A stretch of DNA of 64,000 bases from JAODBQ01 sp047602055 (GTDB taxonomy: Bacteria; Actinomycetota; Acidimicrobiia; Acidimicrobiales; Ilumatobacteraceae). The translations under genes were made by a program, and so were the position numbers. Within the stretch, counting starts at the first letter, position 1; every line of letters begins with the position of its first letter. The notes beneath the pieces are model-generated. The model searched no databases, was not told where the DNA came from, and was given only the letters and a program-made list of their open reading frames with translations. This document shows positions 33,707 through 42,258 of this stretch, piece after piece. The stretch is from NCBI GenBank assembly GCA_047602055.1, contig JASGIG010000001.1, forward strand, positions 2,046,001 through 2,110,000, written 5' to 3'.

Positions 33707-35589
33707 GAGGTGGGCGTAGCGGCCGAGCTCGGCGGGCTTGACGATGCGGCCGACCTTGCGCAGCTCGCCGATCACGGCGGCGACGAGCTGGTCCATCGTG
33801 ATCGTCGCCCCGCTGGCCGCGGCCAGGAACGCGGCGTGCACCGCGGCGTTGCGGATCTGCCCGCCGGTCAGCTCGAACTGGCCGGACAGCCACGGCAGGT
33901 CGAGGTCGCCGCGCGGCGCCTTCGGCGGCAGGTTGTGCTCCCACAGCAGCAGCCGCTCGTCCGCGGCCGGCACGGCGAAGGCGACGCGCACGTGGATCCG
34001 GCGGAGGAACGCGTCGTCGATGTTCTTCTCGAAGTTGGTGGCCATGATGACCAGGCCGTCGTAGCTCTCCAGCCGCTGCAGCAGGTACGACACCTCGATG
34101 TTGGCGTAGCGGTCGCGCGACTCGCGCACCTCGGAGCGCTTGCCGATCAGCGAGTCCGCCTCGTCGAAGAACAGCAGCAGGTTGCCGGCCGACGCGGCGT
34201 CGAACATCTCCTCCAGGTTCTTCTCGGTCTCGCCGATGTACTTGCTGACGACCGTCGACAGGTTGACCTTGAACACGTCGAGGCCGAGGTCGCCGGCGAG
34301 CACTTCGGTGGCCAGCGTCTTGCCCGTACCGGAGGGGCCGGAGAACAGTGCGACGAGACCGCGCGACGGCGCCGGCAGGAAGCCCCAGTCGTCGTAGACA
34401 ACGTCGGCGTGGCGATAGCGGTCGACGATCGAGTGCAGCAGCTCGGTGCTCGCTGGCGAGAGGATCAGGTCGCTCCACGCCCGCCGTGGGCGGATCCGCC
34501 GGGCGAGGCGCTCCAGGCGCCCGCTGGCCAGCCGGCGCACGGCCGCGTCGAGGTCGCCGCCGTAGGCGTCGATCGCCTGGCTGACGGTGTCGAGCTGGGT
34601 CATCGTCAGCGGGTGGGTGCGCGGCGTGTCGCCGAGCCACGCCGCCCACTCGGCGTCGGTCGGCAGCTCGTCGCCGGCCTCGACCGACTGCCACGGCCGC
34701 CTCGGCAGCCGGTTGAGCGGCAGGTCGGTGCGCGACGACACGACCCACGACAGGTGCGTGGCGCGGTCGATCCAGCGGCGACAGGCCACGGGCACGTCGT
34801 CGTCGACCTCGACGACGATGCCGGCACCGGTCAAGGTGGCCTCGCGCACGATCGCCGGCCACGCGGCGTCGTCGTCGACCCTGGCGGTGACGAGGAACTG
34901 CTCGCCGGCGGCCTGGGCAATCCCGGCGAGGCGGCGGCGCACGACGTCGGGGCCGGTGACGACGACGAGGTCGGCGGTGCCGCCGGAACCGCCGGCGACG
35001 AGGCGCAGGTCGCTCGGCAGGTCGGGGTCGCGGCCGAGGTCGCCGAGCAGCGCCCAGACGACCGCGCTGTGCACGGCGACGCGCTCGGTCCGACCAGGTG
35101 AGGTCGGCGACGAGGTCGACGAGCGCGGCGCGGCGCAGCGCGGCGTCCGGCGCCAGGGCGAGCATCGCCTGCTCGTCGAGCATCCGGGCGACGGCGTCGA
35201 GCGTCAGCGCCGGCTCGCGGCTGGCCCTGGGCCTGGGCGATCAGCCGGCGCAGGCGGCGGTCGGCATCGCAGGCGACGGCGATCGCCAGCACCTCGGCGG
35301 CCGCGCCGTCGAGTACGGCGTTGTAGGCGATGGTGGCGAACGGCGTGGGCGCGGCGAGGTCGTCGTGGAACCGTCGTCGGGCGGCGGCGAGGTCGTCGTC
35401 GAGCGACGTGAGCGCGGCCGCGTCGTCGCCGCCCTGCTCTTGGCGGCTGAAGCGGACGACCGCGGCACGAGCCAGCTCGAACCAGGCGGGACCGGCATCG
35501 GCCGGCGCATCGGCGGTCACCGCATCGCCGGCCGGTTCGTCGTCGGTCGACGACGAGAATGCCCGCCGGGTGGCGCGGCGTTCAGCCAC
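33698..35589 (-). CDS. AAA+ ATPase with long N-terminal region, two frameshifts
   Basis: A 629-aa protein once two single-base insertions are removed (about 35216 and 35087). The C-terminal Cdc48/FtsH-type AAA module has Walker A FSGPSGTGKTLATEVLAGDL, Walker B LLLFFDEADSLIGKRSE, a sensor in VIMATNFEKNIDDAFLRRIH and a sensor-2/winged-helix tail. The N-terminal 380 residues hold no recognised domain. Similar large AAA proteins accompany contractile injection systems, but no tail, sheath or spike genes are here, so that link is only a suggestion. GTG start overlaps the upp stop by 8 bp, so it is coupled to nucleobase salvage genes. Confidence 0.75.
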
Positions 35590-36223
35590 TGGCCGGTGAG
35601 CCGAACTGGCGGTCGCCGGCGTCGCCGAGGCCGGGCACGATGAACGTGTGCTCGTTGAGCCGCTCGTCGACGGTGGCGGTGAACACCTGCAGGTCGAGGC
35701 CGGAATCCTCCAGCAACTTCAGTCCCTCGGGCGCGGCGAGCACGCAGACGACGATGATCGGGCCGGGGGCGTCACGCTCGAGCAGCAGCTCGCACGTGTG
35801 GGCGAGCGAGCCGCCGGTGGCCAGCATCGGGTCGAGCACGATCACCTGCCGGCCGGCAAGGCTCTCCGGCAGCTTGTTGACGTACGGCTTCGGGCGGAAC
35901 GTCTCCTCGTCGTGGGACACGCCGATGAAGCCGACGTCGGCGTTGGGCAGCAGCTCCTGGGCGGCGTGGACGAAGCCGAGCCCGGCGCGCAGGACGGGGA
36001 CGACGACGGGCTGGCTGGACAGCACCCGGCCGCCGGTCTCGGTGAGCGGGGTCTGCACGCGCACCGCATGGGTCGGCAGGCTGCGGGTGGCCTCAGCGAT
36101 CAGCAGCATGCCGATGCGCTCGAGCTCCTGGCGGAACAGGGCGTTCGGCGTGGCCACGTCGCGCACCCGTGTCAGCGAATCGGCGATCAGCGGATGTTCG
36201 ACGACGTGCACGACGACGGCCAT
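35582..36223 (-). CDS. upp: Uracil phosphoribosyltransferase
   Basis: A 213-aa enzyme making UMP from uracil and PRPP. The family motifs are PVLRAGLGFVHAAQELLPNA, the PRPP-binding VIVLDPMLATGGSLAHTCEL and the C-terminal VPGLGDAGDRQFGSP uracil-binding block. Length is normal. ATG 36223 lies 6 nt from a weak CATGCT hexamer. The 3' end overlaps the AAA ATPase gene. Upstream on the same strand are adenosine deaminase and a PhyH-like gene, separated by a spacer that contains one of the 16-11-16 palindromes. Confidence 0.96.
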   Translation of the reverse strand: MAVVVHVVEHPLIADSLTRVRDVATPNALFRQELERIGMLLIAEATRSLPTHAVRVQTPLTETGGRVLSSQPVVVPVLRAGLGFVHAAQELLPNADVGFIGVSHDEETFRPKPYVNKLPESLAGRQVIVLDPMLATGGSLAHTCELLLERDAPGPIIVVCVLAAPEGLKLLEDSGLDLQVFTATVDERLNEHTFIVPGLGDAGDRQFGSPASG

Positions 36224-36276
36224 GTGCCGAGCATGGCACAGCGCCCGCCCCGAGCCGCTCGCCGTCACCCGCCCCC

Positions 36277-36319
36277 GCGATTCGAGATGTGCGGCGCCGC
36301 TGCGCACATCTCGAATCGC
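36277..36319. repeat. Palindromic repeat family A, copy 1 (16-11-16)
   Basis: GCGATTCGAGATGTGC (36277-36292) and GCACATCTCGAATCGC (36304-36319) are perfect arms around an 11-nt centre. It lies 23 bp behind the add stop codon. The same element recurs four times around the DUF559 gene at 58.2-59.6 kb. Confidence 0.9.
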
Positions 36320-36342
36320 GATCCGACGACGGAGTGCTGCGG

Positions 36343-37422
36343 CTACGCCCGGCCGACGGTCTGCTCGGCTCTCGCCAGCGCGTAGCGCGGCTTGATCAGG
36401 CCGTTGATGATCTTGAGGCGCTCGGGGAACGCGGTGAACGCGCTCTTCATCGCGTTGACCGTCAGCCACTCGAAGTCGTCGAGGCCCCAGCCGAACGCCT
36501 CGTGCAGCTGCAGCAGCTCCTTGGTCATCGACGTGTCGCTCATCAGCCGGTTGTCGGTGTTGACGGTGACGCGGAAGCGCAGGCGGCGCAGCAGGCCGAT
36601 CGGGTGGTCGGCGATCGACGGCACGACGCCGGTGTTGACGTTCGACGTCGGGCACAGCTCCAGCGGGATCCGCCGGTCGCGGACGTACGCGGCGAGCAGG
36701 CCGAGGCGCTCGTCGCCGGGCGGACCGTCGATGTCGTCGACGAGGCGGACGCCGTGGCCGAGCCGCTCGGCGCCGCAGAACTGCACGGCCTCCCAGATGC
36801 TCGGCAGGCCGAATGCCTCGCCGGCGTGGATCGTGGCGTGGAAGTTCTCGCGGCGCACGTACTCGAACGCGTCGAGGTGCCGGGTGGGCGGGTAGCCGGC
36901 CTCGGCGCCGGCGATGTCGAAGCCGACCACGCCGGCGTCGCGCCAGCGCACGGCGAGCTCGGCGATCTCCTTGCTGCGCGCCGCGGTGCGCATCGCCGAG
37001 AGGATCGTGTAGATCGTCAGGTCGGTGCCGGCCGCGCCGCGGGTGAAGCCGTCGATCATCGAGCCGACCACCTCGTCGAGCGTCATCCCGGCCTCGGTGC
37101 ACAGCTCGGGGGCCATGCGCACCTCGGCGTAGACGACGCCGTCGGCGGCGAGATCCCGGGCGCACTCGTAGCTGACCCGCTCGATCGCATCGCGGTGCTG
37201 CATCACCCCGACGGTGTGGGCGAACGTCTCCAGGTAGAGCACGAGGTCGTTGCGCTTGGCGCCGCGGTTGAACCAGTGGGCCAGCTCGACGGGGTCGTGC
37301 GTGGGCAACCCCTGGTAGCCGAACTCCTCGGCCAGCTCGACGACCGTGGTGGGCCGCAGCCCGCCGTCGAGGTGGTCGTGGAGCAGCGCCTTGGGCAGGC
37401 TGCGGACGAGCTCCTCGTTCAT
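36343..37422 (-). CDS. add: Adenosine deaminase
   Basis: A 359-aa zinc aminohydrolase. ALLHDHLDGGLRPTT provides the HxH ligands. ATIHAGEAFGLPSIWEAV has the catalytic His-Ala-Gly-Glu, ERLGHGVRLVDD the third His, and RVTVNTDNRLMSDTSMT the C-terminal Asp (NTDN rather than the usual NTDDP). It deaminates adenosine to inosine. The ATG overlaps the stop of the PhyH-like gene by 4 nt, and upp follows 119 bp later, so all lie on one transcript or adjacent ones. This fits nucleoside salvage together with the BMP importer at 42-47 kb. Confidence 0.94.
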   Translation of the reverse strand: MNEELVRSLPKALLHDHLDGGLRPTTVVELAEEFGYQGLPTHDPVELAHWFNRGAKRNDLVLYLETFAHTVGVMQHRDAIERVSYECARDLAADGVVYAEVRMAPELCTEAGMTLDEVVGSMIDGFTRGAAGTDLTIYTILSAMRTAARSKEIAELAVRWRDAGVVGFDIAGAEAGYPPTRHLDAFEYVRRENFHATIHAGEAFGLPSIWEAVQFCGAERLGHGVRLVDDIDGPPGDERLGLLAAYVRDRRIPLELCPTSNVNTGVVPSIADHPIGLLRRLRFRVTVNTDNRLMSDTSMTKELLQLHEAFGWGLDDFEWLTVNAMKSAFTAFPERLKIINGLIKPRYALARAEQTVGRA

Positions 37423-38264
37423 GCGGGCACGCGATCGGATCGGTCGAGGCGGCGCAGCGGCATGTCGGCCGGGCGCTGCAGCCAGTTCCACGACGGGTAC
37501 TCGGCGGCGGCGGAGATGCAGTGCAGCGAGTAGGCGTGGCGGCTGACCCCGGAGCGGTTGACGTCGCTCCAGTGGGGGAGCAGTCCGTGGAGCAGGACCA
37601 GCGTGCCGGCCGGCGCCTCGATCGGCGTCAGCGCCGACGGGTCGGGCAGCGGCGCCGTGTCGAGCTCCTCGAAGGTGCTGCCGTCGTCGTCGGTGCCGGA
37701 GCGCTTGAACACCTTCCGCAGCGACGTGCGGTGGCCGCCGGGCAGCGCCCACAGGCAGCCGTTGTCGAGCGTCGCGTCCTCGATCGCGAACCAGAACCCG
37801 GTGACGGTGATCGGGTCGGTGTAGAGGAACGTCGCATCCTGGTGGCAGCCGACCTCGCCGCCGACGAACGGCGCCTTGAGGATGTACATGCTCTGCAACG
37901 CCAGCGCGTCGGCCATGCCGATGTCGGCGGCGACGCCGGCCAGCTCCGGCGTGTAGCTGAACGCTTCGAACGCCGGGTCGAGGTCGTGCATCGCATGGCC
38001 GATCTTGTTGACGACCCGCTCGTCGTGCTCCTCGTAGAAGCACCACACGCCCGAGCCGGACGACAGGAACTCGCCGTTGCTGATCCGCTCCTGCTCGTTC
38101 GTCGTGAACACGGTGTGCTGCCCGGTCGGGACGAAGCCGTCGATGATCCGCTCGGCGGCTGCCTTCAGCTCGGTGCAGCGTTCGACGTCGACGAAGCCCT
38201 CGACGGCGAGGAACCCGTCGCGGTGGTACTGATCGATCTGTCGCTCGTCGAGGACTGCTCCCAT
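37419..38264 (-). CDS. Phytanoyl-CoA dioxygenase (PhyH)-family Fe(II)/2-oxoglutarate oxygenase
   Basis: A 281-aa PhyH-superfamily protein. The double-stranded beta-helix has the iron motif VGCHQDATFLYTDP (HxD) and a distal His in TLVLLHGLLPHWSDVN with Arg in RSGVSRHAYSLH. The N-terminal YHRDGFLAVEGFVDVE is standard. The substrate is unknown. It is the first gene of an overlapping set with add (ATGA), which makes a nucleoside-related hydroxylation conceivable but unproven. ATG 38264 follows a minus-strand TACCAT box by 7 nt; queF diverges from the same spacer. Confidence 0.85.
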   Translation of the reverse strand: MGAVLDERQIDQYHRDGFLAVEGFVDVERCTELKAAAERIIDGFVPTGQHTVFTTNEQERISNGEFLSSGSGVWCFYEEHDERVVNKIGHAMHDLDPAFEAFSYTPELAGVAADIGMADALALQSMYILKAPFVGGEVGCHQDATFLYTDPITVTGFWFAIEDATLDNGCLWALPGGHRTSLRKVFKRSGTDDDGSTFEELDTAPLPDPSALTPIEAPAGTLVLLHGLLPHWSDVNRSGVSRHAYSLHCISAAAEYPSWNWLQRPADMPLRRLDRSDRVPA

Positions 38265-38271
38265 CGGCGAG

Positions 38272-38277
38272 ATGGTA
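38272..38277 (-). promoter_or_regulatory. -10 box of leaderless PhyH-add promoter
   Basis: TACCAT on the minus strand, 7 nt before ATG 38264. Confidence 0.5.
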
Positions 38278-38298
38278 GGGGCCCGGCGCAGGCGTCCG

Positions 38299-38304
38299 TA
38301 CCCT
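38299..38304 (+). promoter_or_regulatory. -10 box of leaderless queF promoter
   Basis: TACCCT, 7 nt before ATG 38312. Confidence 0.55.
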
Positions 38305-38311
38305 GTCGGCC

Positions 38312-38692
38312 ATGACGGCACCCGGCGAGCTGACGATCCTCGGACACACCGTGCGCGAGCCGATCGAGCACGTCGAGGTGTTCCCCGCGCCGGCCCACGT
38401 GGCGACGGTGCGGTTCAGCACCGACGAGGTGGCGTCGATGTGCCCGGTGACCAAGCAGCCGGACCTGTCGCACCTCGTGATCGAGTACGAGCCCGGCGAG
38501 TGGTGCATCGAGTCGAAGAGCCTGAAGCTGTATCTGTGGCGCTTCCGCGACCGGGCGGTGTTCGCCGAGGCGCTGGCTGCCGAGATCGCCGGCGAGGTGA
38601 TGGACTCCGCCCGTCCGCGGTCGGTGACGGTGACGCTGACCCAACGTCCACGTGGTGGCATCGAGGTGTCGGTGGTGGCAGCGCTGCCCTGA
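38312..38692 (+). CDS. queF: NADPH-dependent 7-cyano-7-deazaguanine reductase QueF
   Basis: A 126-aa type-I (single-domain) QueF. EVASMCPVTKQPDLSHLVIE contains the thioimide-forming cysteine and catalytic Asp. CIESKSLKLYLWRFRDRAVF is the NADPH/substrate motif, with the Glu of ESKSLK binding substrate. It converts preQ0 to preQ1 in queuosine synthesis. No other queuosine gene is in the window, so it may work on scavenged or distantly encoded preQ0. Leaderless ATG; divergent from the PhyH gene. Confidence 0.93.
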   Translation: MTAPGELTILGHTVREPIEHVEVFPAPAHVATVRFSTDEVASMCPVTKQPDLSHLVIEYEPGEWCIESKSLKLYLWRFRDRAVFAEALAAEIAGEVMDSARPRSVTVTLTQRPRGGIEVSVVAALP

Positions 38693-38851
38693 GACGCGTG
38701 GCGGTGCGGGCGTCCGTGGTCGACCCGTGCGTTGTCTCGACGGCGTGGCGATGGGACGGTTCGCGCAGCAGCCCGTCGAGCAGGGAGGCGGGTGTGACGC
38801 CGTTCGACGAGAGATCGCCAGAGACGGTCGGGACGATCCCGACCAGCACGA

Positions 38852-39000
38852 TCTGGTCGCCTCTCTGGGCGAACGCCGCCGGCGCTCGACACCTCCACCT
38901 GGCCGGCGATCGCCTGCCGGGCAGCAGGTCGCAACCTCACCCGGGCCGAGCTCGCGACCTACTTCGGGGACACGGCCCCGTACCGGGCGACGTGCGAGGA
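38852..39000 (+). pseudogene. Remnant of a WD40/nSTAND-type gene (C-terminal tail only)
   Basis: In one frame this stretch reads ALDTSTWPAIACRAAGR followed by NLTRAELATYFGDTAPYRATC. That is the conserved C-terminal tail (DxxTWxxxACxxAGRNLTxxEW...TC) of large actinobacterial WD40-repeat signalling proteins. No WD40 repeats, start codon or other domain precede it, and the frame continues without a proper stop into nadE. A decayed fragment left after deletion is the simplest view. The flanking intergenic sequence (38693-38850) holds nothing else recognisable. Confidence 0.5.
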
Positions 39001-39090
39001 CTGGCCGGCGCCCGGCGCCTTGAGCGTCGCGGCACGGCGCGGTCAACCCCCAGGTTCCGCCGGCGGGCGGACGGTACTGTCGGGGATCTG

Positions 39091-41169
39091 ATGAGCGAGC
39101 CGAGCGAGTTCTGGTCGATCTACCGGCACGGGCTGGCACGCGTCGCGGCGTGCACGATCACCACGTCGATCGGCCAGCCGCAGCGCAACGCCGCCGAGGT
39201 GCTGGCGACGGCGCGTGCCTGTCACGACGACGGCGTCGCCCTGGCGGTGTTCCCGGAGCTGACGCTGTCGGGCTACTCCCTGGAGGACGTCGTCATCCAG
39301 GACGCGCTGCTCGACGCCGTCGAGGATGCACTGGGCACGATCGTCGCCGCGTCCGCCGAGCTGCTGCCCGTGCTCGTCGTTGGCGCCCCGCTGCGTCACC
39401 GCAACCGCGTCTACAACGGCGCCGTCGTCGTCCACCGCGGGCACATCCTCGGCGTCGCCCCGAAGTCCTACCTGCCGACGTACCGGGAGTTCTACGAGCG
39501 CCGCCAGCTCGCGCCCGGCGACGACCAGCGCGGCACGATCCGCATCGCCGGGATCACCGGCGACGACGGCGCGGCCGGCGTCGACGTGCCCTTCGGCCCG
39601 GACCTGCTGTTCGCCGCCGCCGACGTGCCGGCCTTCGTGCTGCACGTCGAGGTCTGCGAGGACATGTGGGTGCCGATCCCGCCGAGCGCCGAGGCTGCGC
39701 TCGCCGGCGCCACCGTGCTCGCCAACCTCAGCGGCAGCCCGATCACCGTCGGGCGCGCCGAGGACCGTGCCCTGCTGTGCCGCTCGGCGTCGGCGCGCTG
39801 CCTGGCCGCGTACGTCTACGCCGCCGCGGGCGAGGGCGAGTCGAGCACCGACCTCGCCTGGGACGGCCAGACGATGATCCACGAGAACGGCGTGCTGCTC
39901 GTCGAGTCGGCACGGTTTCCCGACGGTCCGCAGCGCAGCGTCGCCGACGTCGACCTGGAGCTGCTGCGCGCCGAGCGGATCCGGATGGGCACGTTCGACG
40001 ACAACCGCCGCACCCACGCGGCGCGGACCGGGGCGTTCCGCACGGTCGCGTTCGCGCTCGATCCGCCGCGCGTCGACGGCCTGCGGCGCACCGTCGAGCG
40101 CTTCCCGTTCGTCCCCGCCGACCCGGCCCGCCTCGCCCGGGACTGCTACGAGGCATACAACATCCAGGTCGCCGGGTTGGAGCAGCGCCTGCGGGCGGTC
40201 GGCAACCCGAAGGTGGTGATCGGCGTGTCCGGCGGGCTCGACTCCACCCACGCGCTGATCGTCGCCGCCCGGGCGATGGACCGCCTGGGGCGCCCACGCC
40301 GCGACATCCTCGCGTTCACGATGCCCGGCTTCGCCACCAGCGCGCGGACGTGTACGAACGCCGAGCGGCTGTCGACGGCCCTCGGGGTCACGTTCGACAC
40401 GATCGACATCACCGAGACCGCCCGGTTGATGCTCGACGAGCTCGACCACCCGTTCGCCGGCGGCGAGCCGGTCTACGACGTGACGTTCGAGAACGTCCAG
40501 GCCGGCCTGCGCACCGACTACCTGTTCCGCGCCGCCAACCAGCGCGGCGGCATCGTCCTCGGCACCGGCGACCTGTCCGAGCTGGCGCTCGGCTGGTGCA
40601 CGTACGGCGTCGGCGACCAGATGTCGCACTACAACGTCAACGGCGGCGTGCCGAAGACGCTGATCCAGCACCTCATCCGCTGGGTGGTGGCCGAGCGGCT
40701 GTTCGGCGACGAGGTCGGCCACGTGCTCACCGACGTGCTCGCCACCGAGATCACGCCGGAGCTGGTGCCCGCCGGCGAGGACGGCGAGGTGCAGTCCAGC
40801 CAGGCGGTGATCGGCCCGTACGCCCTGCAGGACTTCCACCTGTTCCACGTGCTGCGCCACGGCTCGCGCCCGTCGAAGGTGGCGTTCCTGGCGTGGCACG
40901 CGTGGCACGACGCCGCCGTCGGCGAGTGGCCGCCAGGCTTCCCGGCCGAGGAGCGCGGCGCGTTCACGCTCGCCGAGATCCGCCACTGGCTGGAGGTGTT
41001 CCTCCAGCGCTTCTACGGCTTCGCCCAGTTCAAGCGCTCGGCGCTGCCGAACGGCCCGAAGGTCGTCGCCGGCGGCTCGCTGTCGCCGCGAGGCGACTGG
41101 CGGGCCCCGTCGGACCTGTCCGCGCAGATCTGGCTCGACGAGCTTCACGCCAACGTCCCCGAGGCCTGA
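39091..41169 (+). CDS. nadE: Glutamine-dependent NAD+ synthetase
   Basis: A 692-aa two-domain enzyme. The N-terminal nitrilase-type glutaminase has the Glu in VFPELTLSGYS, Lys in VAPKSYLPTYREFYE and nucleophilic Cys in HVEVCEDMWVPIPP. The C-terminal synthetase domain has the PP-loop VVIGVSGGLDSTHAL, and TGDLSELALGWCTYGVGDQM and the LIRWVVAERLF region follow. It forms NAD+ from deamido-NAD using ammonia channelled from glutamine. Length is typical of the mycobacterial type. ATG 39091 is 10 nt after TACTGT. Confidence 0.96.
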   Translation: MSEPSEFWSIYRHGLARVAACTITTSIGQPQRNAAEVLATARACHDDGVALAVFPELTLSGYSLEDVVIQDALLDAVEDALGTIVAASAELLPVLVVGAPLRHRNRVYNGAVVVHRGHILGVAPKSYLPTYREFYERRQLAPGDDQRGTIRIAGITGDDGAAGVDVPFGPDLLFAAADVPAFVLHVEVCEDMWVPIPPSAEAALAGATVLANLSGSPITVGRAEDRALLCRSASARCLAAYVYAAAGEGESSTDLAWDGQTMIHENGVLLVESARFPDGPQRSVADVDLELLRAERIRMGTFDDNRRTHAARTGAFRTVAFALDPPRVDGLRRTVERFPFVPADPARLARDCYEAYNIQVAGLEQRLRAVGNPKVVIGVSGGLDSTHALIVAARAMDRLGRPRRDILAFTMPGFATSARTCTNAERLSTALGVTFDTIDITETARLMLDELDHPFAGGEPVYDVTFENVQAGLRTDYLFRAANQRGGIVLGTGDLSELALGWCTYGVGDQMSHYNVNGGVPKTLIQHLIRWVVAERLFGDEVGHVLTDVLATEITPELVPAGEDGEVQSSQAVIGPYALQDFHLFHVLRHGSRPSKVAFLAWHAWHDAAVGEWPPGFPAEERGAFTLAEIRHWLEVFLQRFYGFAQFKRSALPNGPKVVAGGSLSPRGDWRAPSDLSAQIWLDELHANVPEA

Positions 41170-41188
41170 TCCGCCGATCGCGTCGTCG

Positions 41189-41968
41189 TCAGTCGGTGGT
41201 GTCCGTGCGGTCGGGGCACTCGTCGTCGAAGAGGTTCGCGAGCATCCGTTCGGGGGCGTTGAGGAAGCGGCGCCACAGGCCGACGACGGCGATGTCGTCG
41301 TAGTCGCAGCGGGTGATGCCGTCGTCGAGCTCGTAGACGACCGCCCCCGGCATCCGCATCAGCAGCGGTGAGTGGGTGGCGATCACGAACTGCGAGCCAG
41401 CGGCGATGCCGTCGTGCATGAACCGCAACAGGCCGAGCTGCCCCTGGAACGACAGCGCGGACTCGGGCTCGTCCATCACGTAGAACCCGGCGTCGCGGAA
41501 CCGGCTGTCGATCAGCTGGAGGAACGACTCGCCGTGCGACCGCGCGTGCAGGTCCGGGAACATGCCGGCGATGCCCAGCGGCCTGCCGTACTCGTCGACC
41601 TCGTCGTCGTCGGCGATGTGGGTGGCCATCCCGTAGAAGGTCTCCGCCCGCAGGAACCATCCCCACCGTGGGCGTTGCGTCCATTGCAGTGCGAGGTGCT
41701 CCGAGAGGCTGCTGTGGGTGGACATCGTCGTGAACCGCAGATGGGTGCTGCCGCCTTCGGCGTTGAGGCCGGCGGCCACGGCGATCGCCTCGATCAGCGT
41801 CGACTTGCCGCTGCCGTTCTGCCCGACCAGGACGGTCACGTCCCCGAACGTGACGGGATCCCCGCCGAGCGCGGCGACGGCCGGAAGATCGTACGGGTAG
41901 CCCGCGTCAGGCGCGCTGCCGCGCAGCGACATCGAGCGCAGGAACCGGGACCCAGCCCGAACGGCCAT
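41189..41968 (-). CDS. AAA/ABC-type ATPase (RecF/SMC-like), unknown role
   Basis: A 259-aa ATPase. Walker A VLVGQNGSGKSTLIEAIAVA comes early (about residue 45), Walker B is GFYVMDEPESALSFQGQL, and a His switch occurs in FVIATHSPLLMRM. This is the compact predicted ABC-type ATPase family seen as single genes in many bacteria, related to OLD/RecF nucleotide-binding domains. No toxin or nuclease partner is adjacent, so no defence role is claimed. ATG is 6 nt from a TACCGT box on the minus strand. The stop is 20 bp from nadE (convergent). Confidence 0.75.
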   Translation of the reverse strand: MAVRAGSRFLRSMSLRGSAPDAGYPYDLPAVAALGGDPVTFGDVTVLVGQNGSGKSTLIEAIAVAAGLNAEGGSTHLRFTTMSTHSSLSEHLALQWTQRPRWGWFLRAETFYGMATHIADDDEVDEYGRPLGIAGMFPDLHARSHGESFLQLIDSRFRDAGFYVMDEPESALSFQGQLGLLRFMHDGIAAGSQFVIATHSPLLMRMPGAVVYELDDGITRCDYDDIAVVGLWRRFLNAPERMLANLFDDECPDRTDTTD

Positions 41969-41974
41969 CTGCGG

Positions 41975-41980
41975 ACGGTA
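41975..41980 (-). promoter_or_regulatory. -10 box of leaderless ATPase promoter
   Basis: TACCGT on the minus strand, 6 nt before ATG 41968. Confidence 0.55.
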
Positions 41981-42258
41981 CCGCGCCTGTCAGCAGCCGG
42001 CCGCGGCCTGCGGGGTTCGACAGGCCTGAGCATGAGCCGTGCGTCCCGGCGAATGGGTCGTCAACCGCCGGCGGAACGTCCCGCGAGGGATCGTGTGGAT
42101 GTTGTCGAGGTTACGACGCTGCCGGTCGGGGCGCTGTCGCCGGGGGTCAGCACGAGCTCCGGCACGCGCCCTCGTCGCGTCCGGGTGAGGGCGACGACGA
42201 CGGCGTGGCCGCGAACCCGGTCTCACCGCGCCGCGTGGCGCCGATGGCGAACGTCGCC
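41981..42258. other. Intergenic region, nothing recognised
   Basis: 278 bp upstream of the ATPase gene and downstream of the importer operon. Open frames here have no coding character. I see no strong hairpin or repeat. Confidence 0.5.

Noticed and set aside
33698..35589. Contractile injection system locus
   Set aside because: Only an ATPase is present; no sheath, tube, spike or baseplate gene lies within 30 kb on either side.
41189..41968. Defence ATPase (Gabija/OLD or retron-like) call
   Set aside because: No nuclease, helicase or reverse transcriptase partner is adjacent, and neighbours are housekeeping genes.
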